The position numbers and the translations under genes are program-made. The notes under the pieces were generated by a model. That model worked only from the letters and a program-made list of their open reading frames with translations, made no database searches and was not told where the DNA came from. 64,000 nt of DNA from Chromatiaceae bacterium (GTDB lineage: Bacteria; Pseudomonadota; Gammaproteobacteria; Chromatiales; Chromatiaceae): the NCBI GenBank assembly GCA_027078745.1, contig JALWWO010000010.1, forward strand, positions 1 through 64,000, read 5' to 3'. Every line of letters starts with the position of its first letter. The stretch's first letter is position 1. Below, one piece after another: positions 9,210 to 18,061 of the stretch.

Positions 9210-11887
9210 CAGAGCAGCTTTTCCACTCGTTTGATGCCTGGATCCTGGGGATCCGTGTGTATGCGGAAGCCCAGGGACTTCGCGAGGGACAACATGCGGG
9301 TGTTAGCGCTGAGCACCTCCCCCTCCATGATGCGGAATCCCCGCTCCCGCGCGTTCTGCATCAGGGCCCGCATGAGCCGAGCCCCGATGCCCCGATTTCG
9401 CCAGGCATCGGCGACCACGATGGCGAATTCGCAGACCTCTCCGCCTGGGCGAGCCATGTACCGAGCCACGCCCACTTGCACTTCCCCTTCCGGTTGTTCC
9501 ACCACCCCGATGAAGGCCATTTCTCGGTCATAGTCGATCTGAGTGAAGCGCACCAACATTTCCGGGCTCAACTCCTTGATGGCCTGCATGAACCGGAAAT
9601 AGCGGCTCTGTTCCGAAAGGCCCCGCACAAAGGATTGTTCCATCTGGGCATCTTCCGGACGGATGGGCCGGATGATCAGATCCGTGCCATCCGGCAGTTG
9701 GATGCGTTCGATGAGATGGGCGGGATAGGGATGAATGGCCATGTGCCCGTAGGGGGGCATCTGGGGCGGACGGTACTGGACGCGAATTCGGGCATCCAGG
9801 GCGATCACCTCCCGGTCGTTGCCCATGAGGGGATTGATATCCATCTCGAGGATCTCCGGCAGTTCGCAGACCATTTCCGAAACCCGCTGAAGAACGCGCG
9901 CCAGGGCCCGCCGGTTCATGGGAGGCATCTGCCGGAAGGCGCCCAGCAACCGCGATACTCGGGTGTGATCGATCAGGGTATTGATGATGAAATCGTTGAG
10001 GGGGGGCAAGGCGACCGCATGATCTTCCAGCACTTCCACCTCCGCGCCCCCTGCCCCAAAGCTGATGACGGGCCCGAAGACCGAATCCCGCACCACGCCG
10101 ATCATGAGCTCCCGCGCGGCGCGGCTGGAAACCATAGGTTCCACGATCACCCCTTCGATGCGCGCCTCCGGCCGCAGTTTCTTCGCATGCTCGATCATCT
10201 CCACAAAGGTGCGGCGCACGCTCTGAGAATTGGTGATGTTCAGGCGCACCCCGTCCACGTCGGATTTATGATCGATATCCGGAGAATGGATCTTCATGAC
10301 CACCGGAAAGCCCAGGGTCTGGGCCGCCATGAGGGCCTCATTGGGCGTGCGCGCCGCCACTGCCGGACAGACAGGAATGCGGAAAGCCGAGAGCACTGCC
10401 TTCGCTTCGATAACGCCCAGGGTTTTCCGGCCCTCGGCAAGCACCCCTTCGATGATGAGGCGTGCCCCTTCCACATCGGGATTATGGCGCTCGGACAGGG
10501 GGGGTGGGTACTGCATGAGCAACTTTTGATTGCGGTAATGGATGGCCAGATAGGCCAGGGCGTCCACCGCCTGTTCCAGCGTGTCGAAATGGGGCACGCG
10601 GTTTTCCGCAAAGCGCTCGTTCGCGGCTTCCACCTGCTCCGCCCCCATCCAACAGGCGAGCACGGGTTTTCGATGTTGCTTGGCCAGGGCGATGACCTGT
10701 TCCGCCGTTTCCTCGGGTTGGCTCAGGGCGAGGGGCGCGAAAAGGGCTAGCACCCCGTCCACCTGGGGATCTTCCAGACAGCAGGACAGGGCACCGGCGA
10801 AGGTTTCGGGCTTCGCATCTCCCAACACATCCACCGGATTGCCCCGAGACCAACCTTCCGGCAACAACTGGCGCAAGCGCTCATCGGTTTCCTTGCGGAA
10901 TTCCGCTAGATTGAGGGCGCGTTCCACAGCCCGATCTGCGGCCAACACCCCGGGCCCGCCCCCATTGGTCAAGATGGCGATGTGATCCCCCGCCAGCCGC
11001 TTGTTGGTGCCGAAGACCTGAGCGGCGGCGAAGAGCTGATCCAAAGCTTCCACCTGCACGGCTCCCGCCCGTTCCATGACCGCCCGAAAGACTTCCGCAG
11101 AGCCGACCCAAGCACCGGTATGGGATTTCGCCGCCCGAGAGCCGGCGGGGAAACGGCCGCTCTTTACCACGATCACCGGCTTGAGGCGGGCCGCTGCCCG
11201 CAAGCCGCTCATGAACCGACGCGCATCCCGCACCCCTTCCACATAGAGCAAAATGCTCTGGGTGTGAATATCCAGGGCGAGGAAATCCAAGATCTCCCCG
11301 AAGTCCACATCCGCAGCCGCCCCCAGGGATACCACTGCGGAGAAGCCGATCTGCCGCGCATTCGCCCAGTCCAGCATGGCGCTGCACACGGCGCCGGACT
11401 GGGAGACCAGCGCCACATTGCCGGCGAGGGCGGACACGGTGCCGAAGGTAGCATTTAGCCGGTGTTGGGGTCGCAGGATACCCAGGGTGTTGGGGCCGAG
11501 CAGTCGGATGCGCTGGCGACGGGCGATCTCGATGAGGCGTTCTTGCAGGGCCGCACCGGCTTCCCCCTGCTCCGCAAATCCGGCGGAATAGACCACCGCC
11601 ATTTTCACCCCATTGGCCCCGCACTGCTCCAAGATGTCCGGTATCGTGGGGGCAGGAGTGGCGATCAAGGCCAGATCTACATGTTCCCCCAGGGATTCCA
11701 GATTCTTATAGCTCGGCTCGCCGCCCACGGATTCATCGTTGGGATTGATGGGGAAGCAGGGGCCGGGAAACCCGCCTGCCTTGAGATTCCGATAGAGCAG
11801 CCCGCCCAAGGATTCCTGATGATCGCTGGCACCGAACAGGGCGATGGCAGCGGGCATGAACAGGGGATCCACATCGGAAAGTTTCAT
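9209..11887 (-). CDS. Pat-type acyl-CoA synthetase-like protein with C-terminal GNAT acetyltransferase
   Basis: An 892-residue protein of the Pat/YfiQ architecture. Domains in order: CoA-binding Rossmann domain (about 1-130, IALFGAS), succinyl-CoA-ligase-like domain (about 150-300, ALVSQSGA and KSGRFPAGSRAAKSHTG), a long linker with a second ligase-like segment, an ATP-grasp domain (about 490-710, GFPVVMKIHSPDIDHKSDVDGV) and a GNAT acetyltransferase domain (about 730-892, RNRGIGARLMRALM). In enterobacteria this family acetylates lysines of metabolic enzymes, notably acetyl-CoA synthetase, and its ligase part is catalytically dead; whether that holds here cannot be seen. It is the first gene of the leftward string ending at the EamA transporter. 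Confidence 0.88.
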   Translation of the reverse strand: MKLSDVDPLFMPAAIALFGASDHQESLGGLLYRNLKAGGFPGPCFPINPNDESVGGEPSYKNLESLGEHVDLALIATPAPTIPDILEQCGANGVKMAVVYSAGFAEQGEAGAALQERLIEIARRQRIRLLGPNTLGILRPQHRLNATFGTVSALAGNVALVSQSGAVCSAMLDWANARQIGFSAVVSLGAAADVDFGEILDFLALDIHTQSILLYVEGVRDARRFMSGLRAAARLKPVIVVKSGRFPAGSRAAKSHTGAWVGSAEVFRAVMERAGAVQVEALDQLFAAAQVFGTNKRLAGDHIAILTNGGGPGVLAADRAVERALNLAEFRKETDERLRQLLPEGWSRGNPVDVLGDAKPETFAGALSCCLEDPQVDGVLALFAPLALSQPEETAEQVIALAKQHRKPVLACWMGAEQVEAANERFAENRVPHFDTLEQAVDALAYLAIHYRNQKLLMQYPPPLSERHNPDVEGARLIIEGVLAEGRKTLGVIEAKAVLSAFRIPVCPAVAARTPNEALMAAQTLGFPVVMKIHSPDIDHKSDVDGVRLNITNSQSVRRTFVEMIEHAKKLRPEARIEGVIVEPMVSSRAARELMIGVVRDSVFGPVISFGAGGAEVEVLEDHAVALPPLNDFIINTLIDHTRVSRLLGAFRQMPPMNRRALARVLQRVSEMVCELPEILEMDINPLMGNDREVIALDARIRVQYRPPQMPPYGHMAIHPYPAHLIERIQLPDGTDLIIRPIRPEDAQMEQSFVRGLSEQSRYFRFMQAIKELSPEMLVRFTQIDYDREMAFIGVVEQPEGEVQVGVARYMARPGGEVCEFAIVVADAWRNRGIGARLMRALMQNARERGFRIMEGEVLSANTRMLSLAKSLGFRIHTDPQDPGIKRVEKLL

Positions 11888-11962
11888 GGGATCGTTCCAC
11901 GCGAAGGAAAGGGGACAGTGTACCCCAGGGAACGGCCGATGCCCTGCGATGGTAGGGCGGTC

Positions 11963-12622
11963 CTATTTCAAAAAGCCGTGCTGTTTGAGGAATTCCGCAC
12001 TGATCGGGCGGGCTGAATTCTGTTCTTCCCGAGGTCCCAGCAACAGGCGCTCCAGATAGCGGGCGATCAGATCCACTTCCAAGTTAACCCAATCCCCAGG
12101 TTGGTAAGTCTCGAAGAGGGTTTCCTGCAAGGTATGGGGGACTAGGTTCAGGGAAAAGACGCTGCCGGACACCTCGTTCACCGTCAGGCTCACCCCGTCC
12201 ACGCAGATGCTCCCCTTGGGGGCGATATAGCGGGCGAGGGCTTCCGGTGCCTGCACGCGAAATCGCTGGGAACGGCCCGCCTGAGTGCGCGATAGAATGG
12301 TTCCCAAGCCGTCCACATGACCGCTCACCAGATGCCCCCCCAGGGGCGTGGCGAGGGTCAAGGCCCGTTCTAGATTGACCTGGCTGCCCGGATGCAGCTT
12401 CCCCAAGGTCGTGCAGGAAAGGGTTTCTTGAGAAACATCCGCCTGAAACTGATCTCCCTGAATCGCCACCACCGTGAGGCAAACCCCGTTGACCGCAATG
12501 CTTTCCCCCAGGGCAACTTCCTGCAGGGAAAGCTTCCCCGTATCGATGGTTAGGCGCAGATCCTCCCCTTGGTTGCGCAGGCTGCGCACAGTACCCACCG
12601 CTTGAATGATGCCGGTAAACAT
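11963..12622 (-). CDS. ribE: Riboflavin synthase, alpha subunit
   Basis: A 219-residue protein made of two similar lumazine-binding halves, the normal size for the family. It dismutates two 6,7-dimethyl-8-ribityllumazine molecules to riboflavin. It starts with the conserved MFTGIIQAVGTV; the first repeat carries GESIAVNGVCLTV and the second GSICVDGVSLTVNEV, with HLVSGHVDGLG between them. It stands alone: no ribBA, ribH or ribD is adjacent and no FMN riboswitch is seen upstream. Transcribed leftward and divergent from the small gene at 12700. Confidence 0.95.
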   Translation of the reverse strand: MFTGIIQAVGTVRSLRNQGEDLRLTIDTGKLSLQEVALGESIAVNGVCLTVVAIQGDQFQADVSQETLSCTTLGKLHPGSQVNLERALTLATPLGGHLVSGHVDGLGTILSRTQAGRSQRFRVQAPEALARYIAPKGSICVDGVSLTVNEVSGSVFSLNLVPHTLQETLFETYQPGDWVNLEVDLIARYLERLLLGPREEQNSARPISAEFLKQHGFLK

Positions 12623-12699
12623 GGCGTTCCCCCGATTGGAAAAGGTTCTGGACCCCTGCCAATATACCCAAGGTTGAAGATTGAGAGGAGGGCATTCCC

Positions 12700-13023
12700 T
12701 TGCGCTATCAAGTGTTTTATGGACTTTCCGATCACGTTGTTTCCTCCCTCCATCCGTTGGAGATGAATATGCAGGGGTTGAAGGAACTTCTAGACCGTTT
12801 GGGACCCGAGGATTACATCGGTCTATTGGATGAAGAAGCGCGGGTCTTGCAGATTCTCCAGGGCGAAGCCCCTGGGCAATTCTGGGTGGAACTGCCCCTG
12901 GATGCAGCCAAAGCCTCCTACGGCAAATTCATGAACCGAGACGAACTGGAAACTTTCCTCCACAACCTGCCCAAGGCCTTCGAAGTGGATCAAATCCCAG
13001 GGTTGCGTTACAAACCTTGGTGA
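12700..13023 (+). CDS. Small hypothetical cytoplasmic protein
   Basis: A 107-residue acidic soluble protein with no signal peptide, membrane segment or cysteine. The TTG start at 12700 is supported by a strong GAGGAGG ribosome binding site nine bases upstream. Visible features are a predicted helix around residues 24-33 (MQGLKELLDRLG), alternating hydrophobic residues suggesting a small alpha-beta fold, and a conserved-looking tail GLRYKPW. It is divergent from ribE and followed by about 240 bases without a gene. I do not recognise the family. Confidence 0.6.
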   Translation: MRYQVFYGLSDHVVSSLHPLEMNMQGLKELLDRLGPEDYIGLLDEEARVLQILQGEAPGQFWVELPLDAAKASYGKFMNRDELETFLHNLPKAFEVDQIPGLRYKPW

Positions 13024-13264
13024 ATGAGAACGACGTTCGGGGAAGTATGTTTTTTCCTTTCGTCGCGTCGAGACACGAATCTCTAGCGGGGTTCTTCTTT
13101 GAAAGCTAGAAATGACGAGAAACCAGCCGCGGATTTATCGTTCCTTAACTCCTCGGGATTCCAGCTCGTCTCTGCGTTCTCCTCATCCTTCCTGCGAAAG
13201 CGAGATGAATTCCTAGTCTCTGCTGCGCCCTGCCAGGAGGGAGAGATGACCCGACGCGCCTCTT
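13024..13264. other. Intergenic stretch with possible degenerate REP-like sequence
   Basis: No gene is seen between the small protein and the convergent panC gene. The middle (about 13155-13225) contains GGGATTCC, then CTTCCTGCGAAAGCG and GAATTCC, words that resemble the palindromic REP-like repeats found at 36.1 kb and 48.1 kb but poorly preserved. A short palindrome GAACGACGTTC near 13028 could contribute to termination but has no T-run. Confidence 0.3.
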
Positions 13265-14119
13265 TCATTCCGCCCTCAGAAAACATTGATTATCGATCAA
13301 GCGCGCTTTACCTAATCGCGCCGCGCCTAGGATGATGAGGGCGTTATCATCGGGCTTCGGCCTGCCCAGATCCTGTTGCCGGCGGATCTGCACATAATCC
13401 GGTTGGAAACCCAATGCCTCCAGTTCTGCCAAGGCCTTTCGCTCGACCGAGGGCAGGGAGTCCCCCTGTTGAAATCGGTCGATGCTGCGGAGCAGGGTTC
13501 GATAGAGTTCGGGGGCGATGGCTCGTTCCGCTTCGGTCAGATAGGCATTCCGGGAACTCAGAGCCAATCCGTCGGGTTCCCGCACCGTGGGCATTCCCTG
13601 GATGATGACGGGTAGATTGAGATCTGCCACCATGCGCCGGATCACCAGGAGTTGCTGAAAATCCTTTTCACCGAACAGGGCGATGTCCGGCTGCACCAAG
13701 TGGAAGAGCTTGCAAACCACGGTAGCCACGCCGGTGAAATGACCGGGACGGCTTGCACCGCAGAGGATTTCCGAAAGGCTGGGAGGCACCACTACGAGGG
13801 TTTGTTCCGCTTGTCCATTGGGATAAAGGGTTTGCACTGCCGGTGCGAACAGAAGATCTACTCCTTCTGTGATCAGGACTTCGCGATCCGCTGCTAAGGT
13901 TCTGGGATAGGCGGAAAAGTCCTCTGCAGGGCCGAACTGCAGGGGATTGACAAACAGGCTGACCACCACCCGTTCTGCAATGCGCTTCGCCTCCCGCACC
14001 AAGCTGAGATGCCCTTCGTGCAGGTTGCCCATGGTAGGCACCAAGGCAATGCATTGATTTCGACGTCGCCAAGCCTGAACGGCGCTCTGCAGCGGGATGA
14101 GCTCTCGGATCAGTTCCAT
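13265..14119 (-). CDS. panC: Pantothenate synthetase
   Basis: A 284-residue enzyme that joins pantoate and beta-alanine using ATP to make pantothenate, a coenzyme A precursor. Motifs in order: PTMGNLHEGHLSLV (about 29-42, the HIGH-like nucleotide-binding motif), VSLFVNPLQFGP, FTGVATVVCKLFHLVQPD, FGEKDFQQL and SSRNAYL. Length matches the family. In many gammaproteobacteria panC is beside panB; here panB lies 27 kb away with folK, and panD is not in the window. It runs leftward, divergent from dapC. Confidence 0.96.
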   Translation of the reverse strand: MELIRELIPLQSAVQAWRRRNQCIALVPTMGNLHEGHLSLVREAKRIAERVVVSLFVNPLQFGPAEDFSAYPRTLAADREVLITEGVDLLFAPAVQTLYPNGQAEQTLVVVPPSLSEILCGASRPGHFTGVATVVCKLFHLVQPDIALFGEKDFQQLLVIRRMVADLNLPVIIQGMPTVREPDGLALSSRNAYLTEAERAIAPELYRTLLRSIDRFQQGDSLPSVERKALAELEALGFQPDYVQIRRQQDLGRPKPDDNALIILGAARLGKARLIDNQCFLRAE

Positions 14120-14188
14120 GGCATTAGCTCCCCATGGGTATGGCTTCAGTATACTAAGGGTTTGGAGTAGCGCGGGAGCGGAAACCGG

Positions 14189-15394
14189 ATGCGTTCAGAT
14201 CTGGATCGATTGCAACCTTATCCCTTTGAAAAACTGGCAAAGCTCAAGGCGGGCATCCGACCCCCTGAATGGCTGAAGCCTCTGATCCTATCCCTCGGCG
14301 AGCCCAAACACTCCCCACCCGCGATCCTTTCCGAGGCCTTGACGGCCCATCTCTCCCAGATCGCCACCTACCCAACCACTCGAGGGTTGCCCGCCCTGCG
14401 CCGTGCCATTGCGGATTGGCTCCAGCGTCGGTTTCAGTTACCTGCGGAAAGCCTGGATCCGGAAACACAGATCCTGCCTCTCAATGGCACCCGAGAAGGA
14501 TTGTTTGCCATCGCGCAAACCGTGATCGATCCCAAGCCAAAGCCCTTGGTGCTCCTACCTAATCCCTTTTATCAGATCTATGAGGGGGCGGTCCTGCTCG
14601 CCGGCGCGGAACCCCATTATCTGCCCTGCTTGGAAGAGACAGGATTTTTGCCGGATTTCGAAGCCGTGGCACCAGAGGTCTGGGCGCGCTGCCAACTCCT
14701 CTATCTGTGCTCGCCGGGCAATCCCACCGGCGCGGTGATTCCCTTGGAAAAGCTGCAACAGCTCATCCGGCTGTCGGCAGAATATGATTTCCTCATCGTC
14801 AGCGATGAATGCTATTCGGAACTCTATTTCGAAGAATCCAAGCCGCCACCAGGCTTGCTGCAAGCGGCGGCGGCCATGGGACATCGGGACTACCGGAATT
14901 GCCTGGTTTTCCACAGCTTATCCAAGCGTTCCAATGCCCCCGGATTACGGTCTGGCTTCGTAGCGGGAGATGCCCGAGTGCTAGCGCGTTTCTTTCAGTA
15001 CCGCACCTACCACGGCTGCGCCATGCCCTTGCACCACCAGTATGCGAGCCTGGCCGCCTGGCGGGATGAAACCCATGTGATCGAGAACCGCCGCCAGTAT
15101 CGGGAAAAGTTTCAAGTCGTGTTGGAGATGTTGGCCGAGGTCTTGCCGGTGTACCGCCCGGAAGCGGGCTTTTATCTTTGGATCAAGACCCCTCAGCCCG
15201 ATCCAAGTTTTGTGCAAGGACTCTTCGCCCGGGAAAATCTGACACTCCTGCCAGGCAGTTATCTGTCCCGCAAGGTGGGGGACTGCGATCCGGGGGCAGG
15301 ACGGGTTCGCATGGCTTTAGTGGCTTCCCTAGAAGATTGTCGGGAAGCTGCCATTCGCATTCGGCGCTACTGCTCGGCCCTTCCCCTAAGTTGA
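14189..15394 (+). CDS. dapC: Succinyldiaminopimelate transaminase (DapC type)
   Basis: A 401-residue fold-type I PLP aminotransferase. It opens with LDRLQPYPFEKLAKL, the hallmark N-terminus of the DapC group, followed by LSLGEPKHSPP. Catalytic features: SPGNPTGAVIP (substrate and PLP contacts), SDECYSELYF (aspartate and tyrosine for the PLP ring), and SLSKRSNAPGLRSGF, in which Lys246 forms the Schiff base. The reaction makes N-succinyl-2-amino-6-ketopimelate interconvert with its amine in lysine and peptidoglycan synthesis. ATG with GGAG-like sequence upstream; divergent from panC with an AT-rich AGTATACT sequence between them. Confidence 0.88.
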   Translation: MRSDLDRLQPYPFEKLAKLKAGIRPPEWLKPLILSLGEPKHSPPAILSEALTAHLSQIATYPTTRGLPALRRAIADWLQRRFQLPAESLDPETQILPLNGTREGLFAIAQTVIDPKPKPLVLLPNPFYQIYEGAVLLAGAEPHYLPCLEETGFLPDFEAVAPEVWARCQLLYLCSPGNPTGAVIPLEKLQQLIRLSAEYDFLIVSDECYSELYFEESKPPPGLLQAAAAMGHRDYRNCLVFHSLSKRSNAPGLRSGFVAGDARVLARFFQYRTYHGCAMPLHHQYASLAAWRDETHVIENRRQYREKFQVVLEMLAEVLPVYRPEAGFYLWIKTPQPDPSFVQGLFARENLTLLPGSYLSRKVGDCDPGAGRVRMALVASLEDCREAAIRIRRYCSALPLS

Positions 15395-15501
15395 TCTCGG
15401 CAACGCTTGTACAAGGAAATCAGCAACCTATATAGAGGGGTATGATTTCGAATGCGCCGCTCTTTTCTCAAGCGGATCCGCGCACTCACCACAATAGCAT
15501 C

Positions 15502-15530
15502 ATGAAAAGTATGGGATAAGGCGCTATACT
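15502..15530 (+). promoter_or_regulatory. Candidate sigma-70 promoter for the hemerythrin-like gene
   Basis: ATGAAA (four matches to TTGACA), a 17-base spacer and TATACT (one mismatch to TATAAT), ending about 80 bases before the hemerythrin start. The region from 15395 to 15609 holds no other gene. Confidence 0.45.
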
Positions 15531-15609
15531 TCTCTTGGGAGGATCAGCGGTTGCCCGAAACAGTCAAGACCCTGCCGAGATACAGCAACCACCTGCGAGG
15601 AGTTTCATC

Positions 15610-16110
15610 ATGTTGTTTGACCTGTTTAAACGGAAGAAACGCGAGGGTTCCGATTCCTCAGAATATTCTGCCCCGGGGACCGAGATCCGGTACAGCCCGG
15701 ATCTCATCGATCAGCTCTTAGCTGAGCATAAAGAATTGTTGAAGATCTTCAGCGACATTCAAAAGAGTTTCGAAGAAGGGGATTATCGGCGGACATCAAA
15801 ATTCTTATCCCAATTCCGCAGCGCGCTGCAAAGCCACCTGCTCACAGAGAATATCCGCCTCTATGTTTATCTAGAGCATGCCCTGGCGTGCGATGACATG
15901 AACTATGAGTTGATGCGGGACTTGCGTCGGGAAATGGAGGGGATCGGACGATCCGCCATGAATTTCCTGCGAAAGTATGAGGCGATCGGTGTTGACAGAG
16001 ACTTAGCCGCCCACTTCGCCAAGGATTTAGAAACCGTCGGTTCGATCTTAACCCAGCGGATTCAGAAGGAAGAAAAGGTGCTTTATCCGCTGTATGTGCA
16101 GCATTACTGA
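15610..16110 (+). CDS. Hemerythrin-like (HHE) domain protein
   Basis: A 166-residue protein. After a short basic N-terminus (MLFDLFKRKKREG) come four predicted helices carrying HKELLKIF, HLLTENIRLY and, near the C-terminus, EEKVLYPLY, the spacing of HHE/hemerythrin-like cation-binding domains that bind a di-iron centre. The family includes oxygen-, NO- or iron-sensing and repair proteins. The ATG at 15610 is chosen over an ATG at 15535 because GCGAGGAG lies eight bases upstream. It is a single gene with its own candidate promoter. The ligand and the specific role are not determinable. Confidence 0.75.
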   Translation: MLFDLFKRKKREGSDSSEYSAPGTEIRYSPDLIDQLLAEHKELLKIFSDIQKSFEEGDYRRTSKFLSQFRSALQSHLLTENIRLYVYLEHALACDDMNYELMRDLRREMEGIGRSAMNFLRKYEAIGVDRDLAAHFAKDLETVGSILTQRIQKEEKVLYPLYVQHY

Positions 16111-16152
16111 GAGCACGGTTACAGAGATTCCCATGGGGCAGCCGGTTCACGG

Positions 16153-17022
16153 CTAGGCAGTCTGCACGGGTAGTTGGACCCAATCCCGAGCGAACTGCCA
16201 AGCGGTGCGACCGCTGCGAGAACCGCGGGTAAGCGCCCATTGCAGGGCTTTTTTCTGCCAAGTTTCTATTTCCTCCTCCGGGCGCCCCCCGAGCCGTTCG
16301 ATCCAGTGCCGGACCATCTTGAGATATTGCTCTTGAGTGAAGGGATGGAAGGCAACCCAGAGTCCAAAGCGGTCGGAAAGGGAGATCTTTTCTTCCACGG
16401 TTTCTCCCGGGTGAAGTTCTCCGTCGACCCAACGGGCCTCCTGGTTCTCTCCCTGAAATTCCGGCAGCAAGTGGCGGCGGTTCGAGGTAGCGTAGATCAA
16501 TAGGTTCTCCGGAACCGCGCTGAGGGAACCTTCTAAAACTGCTTTCAGGGTCTTGTACTGGGATTCCCCTGCACCGAAGGAAAGATCGTCGCAAAAGAGC
16601 AGGAAGCGTTCGGGGCGATCCTGGATGATCGCGAGAATCTCCGGCAAATCGACCAGATCTTCCTTATCCACTTCGATGAGGCGCAATCCCTGATTTCGAA
16701 AGCGCTGGAACAGCGCCTTGACGAGGGAAGATTTTCCAGTGCCCCGAGAACCCCAGAGCAGCGCATTGTTTGCCGGATTTCCGGTGAGAAACCGTTGCGT
16801 GTTGCGCAGGATCGTTGCCTTCTGTTCCTCGATGCAGAGGAGATCTTCCCAATATAGGCAATGGGGGTGGGGAATGCTCTGTAGATAACCCCTGGTCCCC
16901 AGTTTGCGCCAGCGAAAGGCTTGTTGTTGCCAGTCTGTCTGCTTAGGGGCCGGCGGCAATAGGTTTTCCAGCCGATCCAGGAGTTCCATCAGGCGATCCA
17001 ACAATAGGGAAAAATCGTTCAT
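16153..17022 (-). CDS. DUF815-type AAA+ ATPase
   Basis: A 289-residue cytoplasmic ATPase. The N-terminus has a heptad-like helix (LLLDRLMELLDRLENLLPP); the core has Walker A LLWGSRGTGKSSLVKAL (about 93-109), Walker B RFLLFCDDLSF, then a sensor-like LLIYATSNRRHLLP and DRFGLWVAFHPF. This layout is the DUF815 family, related to DnaA/IstB-like ATPases, of unknown role. The ATG at 17022 overlaps the stop of the secreted-protein gene as ATGA, so the three genes from 18009 leftward are coupled. A longer start at 17037 is less likely. Confidence 0.85.
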   Translation of the reverse strand: MNDFSLLLDRLMELLDRLENLLPPAPKQTDWQQQAFRWRKLGTRGYLQSIPHPHCLYWEDLLCIEEQKATILRNTQRFLTGNPANNALLWGSRGTGKSSLVKALFQRFRNQGLRLIEVDKEDLVDLPEILAIIQDRPERFLLFCDDLSFGAGESQYKTLKAVLEGSLSAVPENLLIYATSNRRHLLPEFQGENQEARWVDGELHPGETVEEKISLSDRFGLWVAFHPFTQEQYLKMVRHWIERLGGRPEEEIETWQKKALQWALTRGSRSGRTAWQFARDWVQLPVQTA

Positions 17023-17522
17023 GGTTGTTCCAGCCAATCCTTCCCCAGTGCTCGGGTCACGATGGCGAGCAAGTCCGCCCGAGAGGGATCAAAGAAACAA
17101 TAGGCGGTTCGAGGACTCCCCGGGCCAAGCACGCGCAGAAACAAGGCATTGCAGGGAAAATCCACGGCGATTTCCGCAGTGCTCATCTGTCCCTCGATCT
17201 GCCGCTGCAACCGGAAGCCAACGGCCTGATCCCGGCGGCAGCGCCTCGCAAGGCCCTCGATAAAGCCATCCTCTGCCCGCAACCAGTGCACCAGATCGGC
17301 GAGTAGATCCGGATCTAAAGGTCGTCCGGAACCCGGCACAATCCGAAAGCCGGCGATGCGGTTCGGATCGTGGGCATCTGACTGCACATCCGAGGCGACC
17401 AAGCGGGCGATCATACCCTGCACAACACCCTCACTCGCTTGCCAGCGCACCGAGGATGCCGGCGCACTGCCCCAGACATTGGAAAGATATAACCCTAGCA
17501 ATAATCCGTAGAGCAAACGCAT
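17019..17522 (-). CDS. Secreted hypothetical protein
   Basis: A 167-residue protein. MRLLYGLLLGLYLSNVWGSAPA reads as a signal peptide cleaved near residue 18-20, so the mature part should be periplasmic. It has three cysteines (in RRCRRDQ, FPCNALF and AYCFFD) and no recognised motif. The ATG at 17522 is chosen because the signal peptide starts there; the open frame extends upstream to 17675 inside the preceding gene. It lies four bases after the stop of the HExxH gene and overlaps the ATPase gene. An immunity- or partner-like role is possible from context only. Confidence 0.6.
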   Translation of the reverse strand: MRLLYGLLLGLYLSNVWGSAPASSVRWQASEGVVQGMIARLVASDVQSDAHDPNRIAGFRIVPGSGRPLDPDLLADLVHWLRAEDGFIEGLARRCRRDQAVGFRLQRQIEGQMSTAEIAVDFPCNALFLRVLGPGSPRTAYCFFDPSRADLLAIVTRALGKDWLEQP

Positions 17523-17526
17523 GGAG

Positions 17527-18009
17527 CTAACCCTCGATGTCGGGATCATAGGGCGTATTGGGATCATCGATCCCCGAAATCTTCTCGGACAGCTTGCCCA
17601 AACCAGTATGCAGCAAGGCTTCCTCCGCCTGTTTGCTATGACCACCGGGCGCCCCATTGATGTGGGCGAGCTCATGAATCAAGGTGCCCAGCACGGTCCA
17701 TCGGCCGATCCTACAGGATCTTTCTGAGATGCAGAGTTCCTTACCGCTCAAGACGGATTCCCCATAATAGGGCATAGTAGGGCTGTAATTGATCCAGATG
17801 GAACGATCGTGCAAGAGGTCGGTCAGGGATCTGCCATCCGGCAGGGTGCGGAAATAGGCGTCCGCCGAGGGCATGGTTCTCGCAATCCATTTGGCTTTCC
17901 ACCGCGCCCAGTTGATCAAACGTCGCTTTGACTGGGGCCAGGGCATATACCGGTAAGGACTGACAATGGGGCTGGTATGATCGCCGATATTGACCTGAAT
18001 GGAAGTCAT
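17527..18009 (-). CDS. Putative zinc metallopeptidase-like protein (HExxH)
   Basis: A 160-residue protein without a signal peptide. The key feature is TLIHELAHINGAPGGHSKQA: His112, Glu113 and His116 form HExxH, with glycine at the metzincin position and a histidine at 124, two residues further on than in a classical metzincin. Upstream sequence is rich in Trp, Arg and Tyr (WARWKAKWIARTMP; PYYGESVL). The start at 18009 has GAGGAG at about ten bases; the frame also opens at 18042. It heads a three-gene leftward unit downstream of ettA. Proteolytic activity is inferred from the motif only; the family is not recognised and a toxin/effector-like domain is an alternative. Confidence 0.6.
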   Translation of the reverse strand: MTSIQVNIGDHTSPIVSPYRYMPWPQSKRRLINWARWKAKWIARTMPSADAYFRTLPDGRSLTDLLHDRSIWINYSPTMPYYGESVLSGKELCISERSCRIGRWTVLGTLIHELAHINGAPGGHSKQAEEALLHTGLGKLSEKISGIDDPNTPYDPDIEG

Positions 18010-18061
18010 CTGCCTTCGCTCCTCTGTGGATATGTCTCGCACCTTAGCACAAGACGCCGCA

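Noticed and set aside
8933-10750. A 605-codon open frame on the + strand
   Set aside because: It lies antisense to the well-supported acyl-CoA synthetase/GNAT gene; its His- and Gly-rich composition is a typical shadow of high-GC coding sequence.
11888-12760. FMN riboswitch near ribE
   Set aside because: The bases upstream of ribE (12623-12700) are too short and lack the AGGGGAC/RFN conserved boxes.
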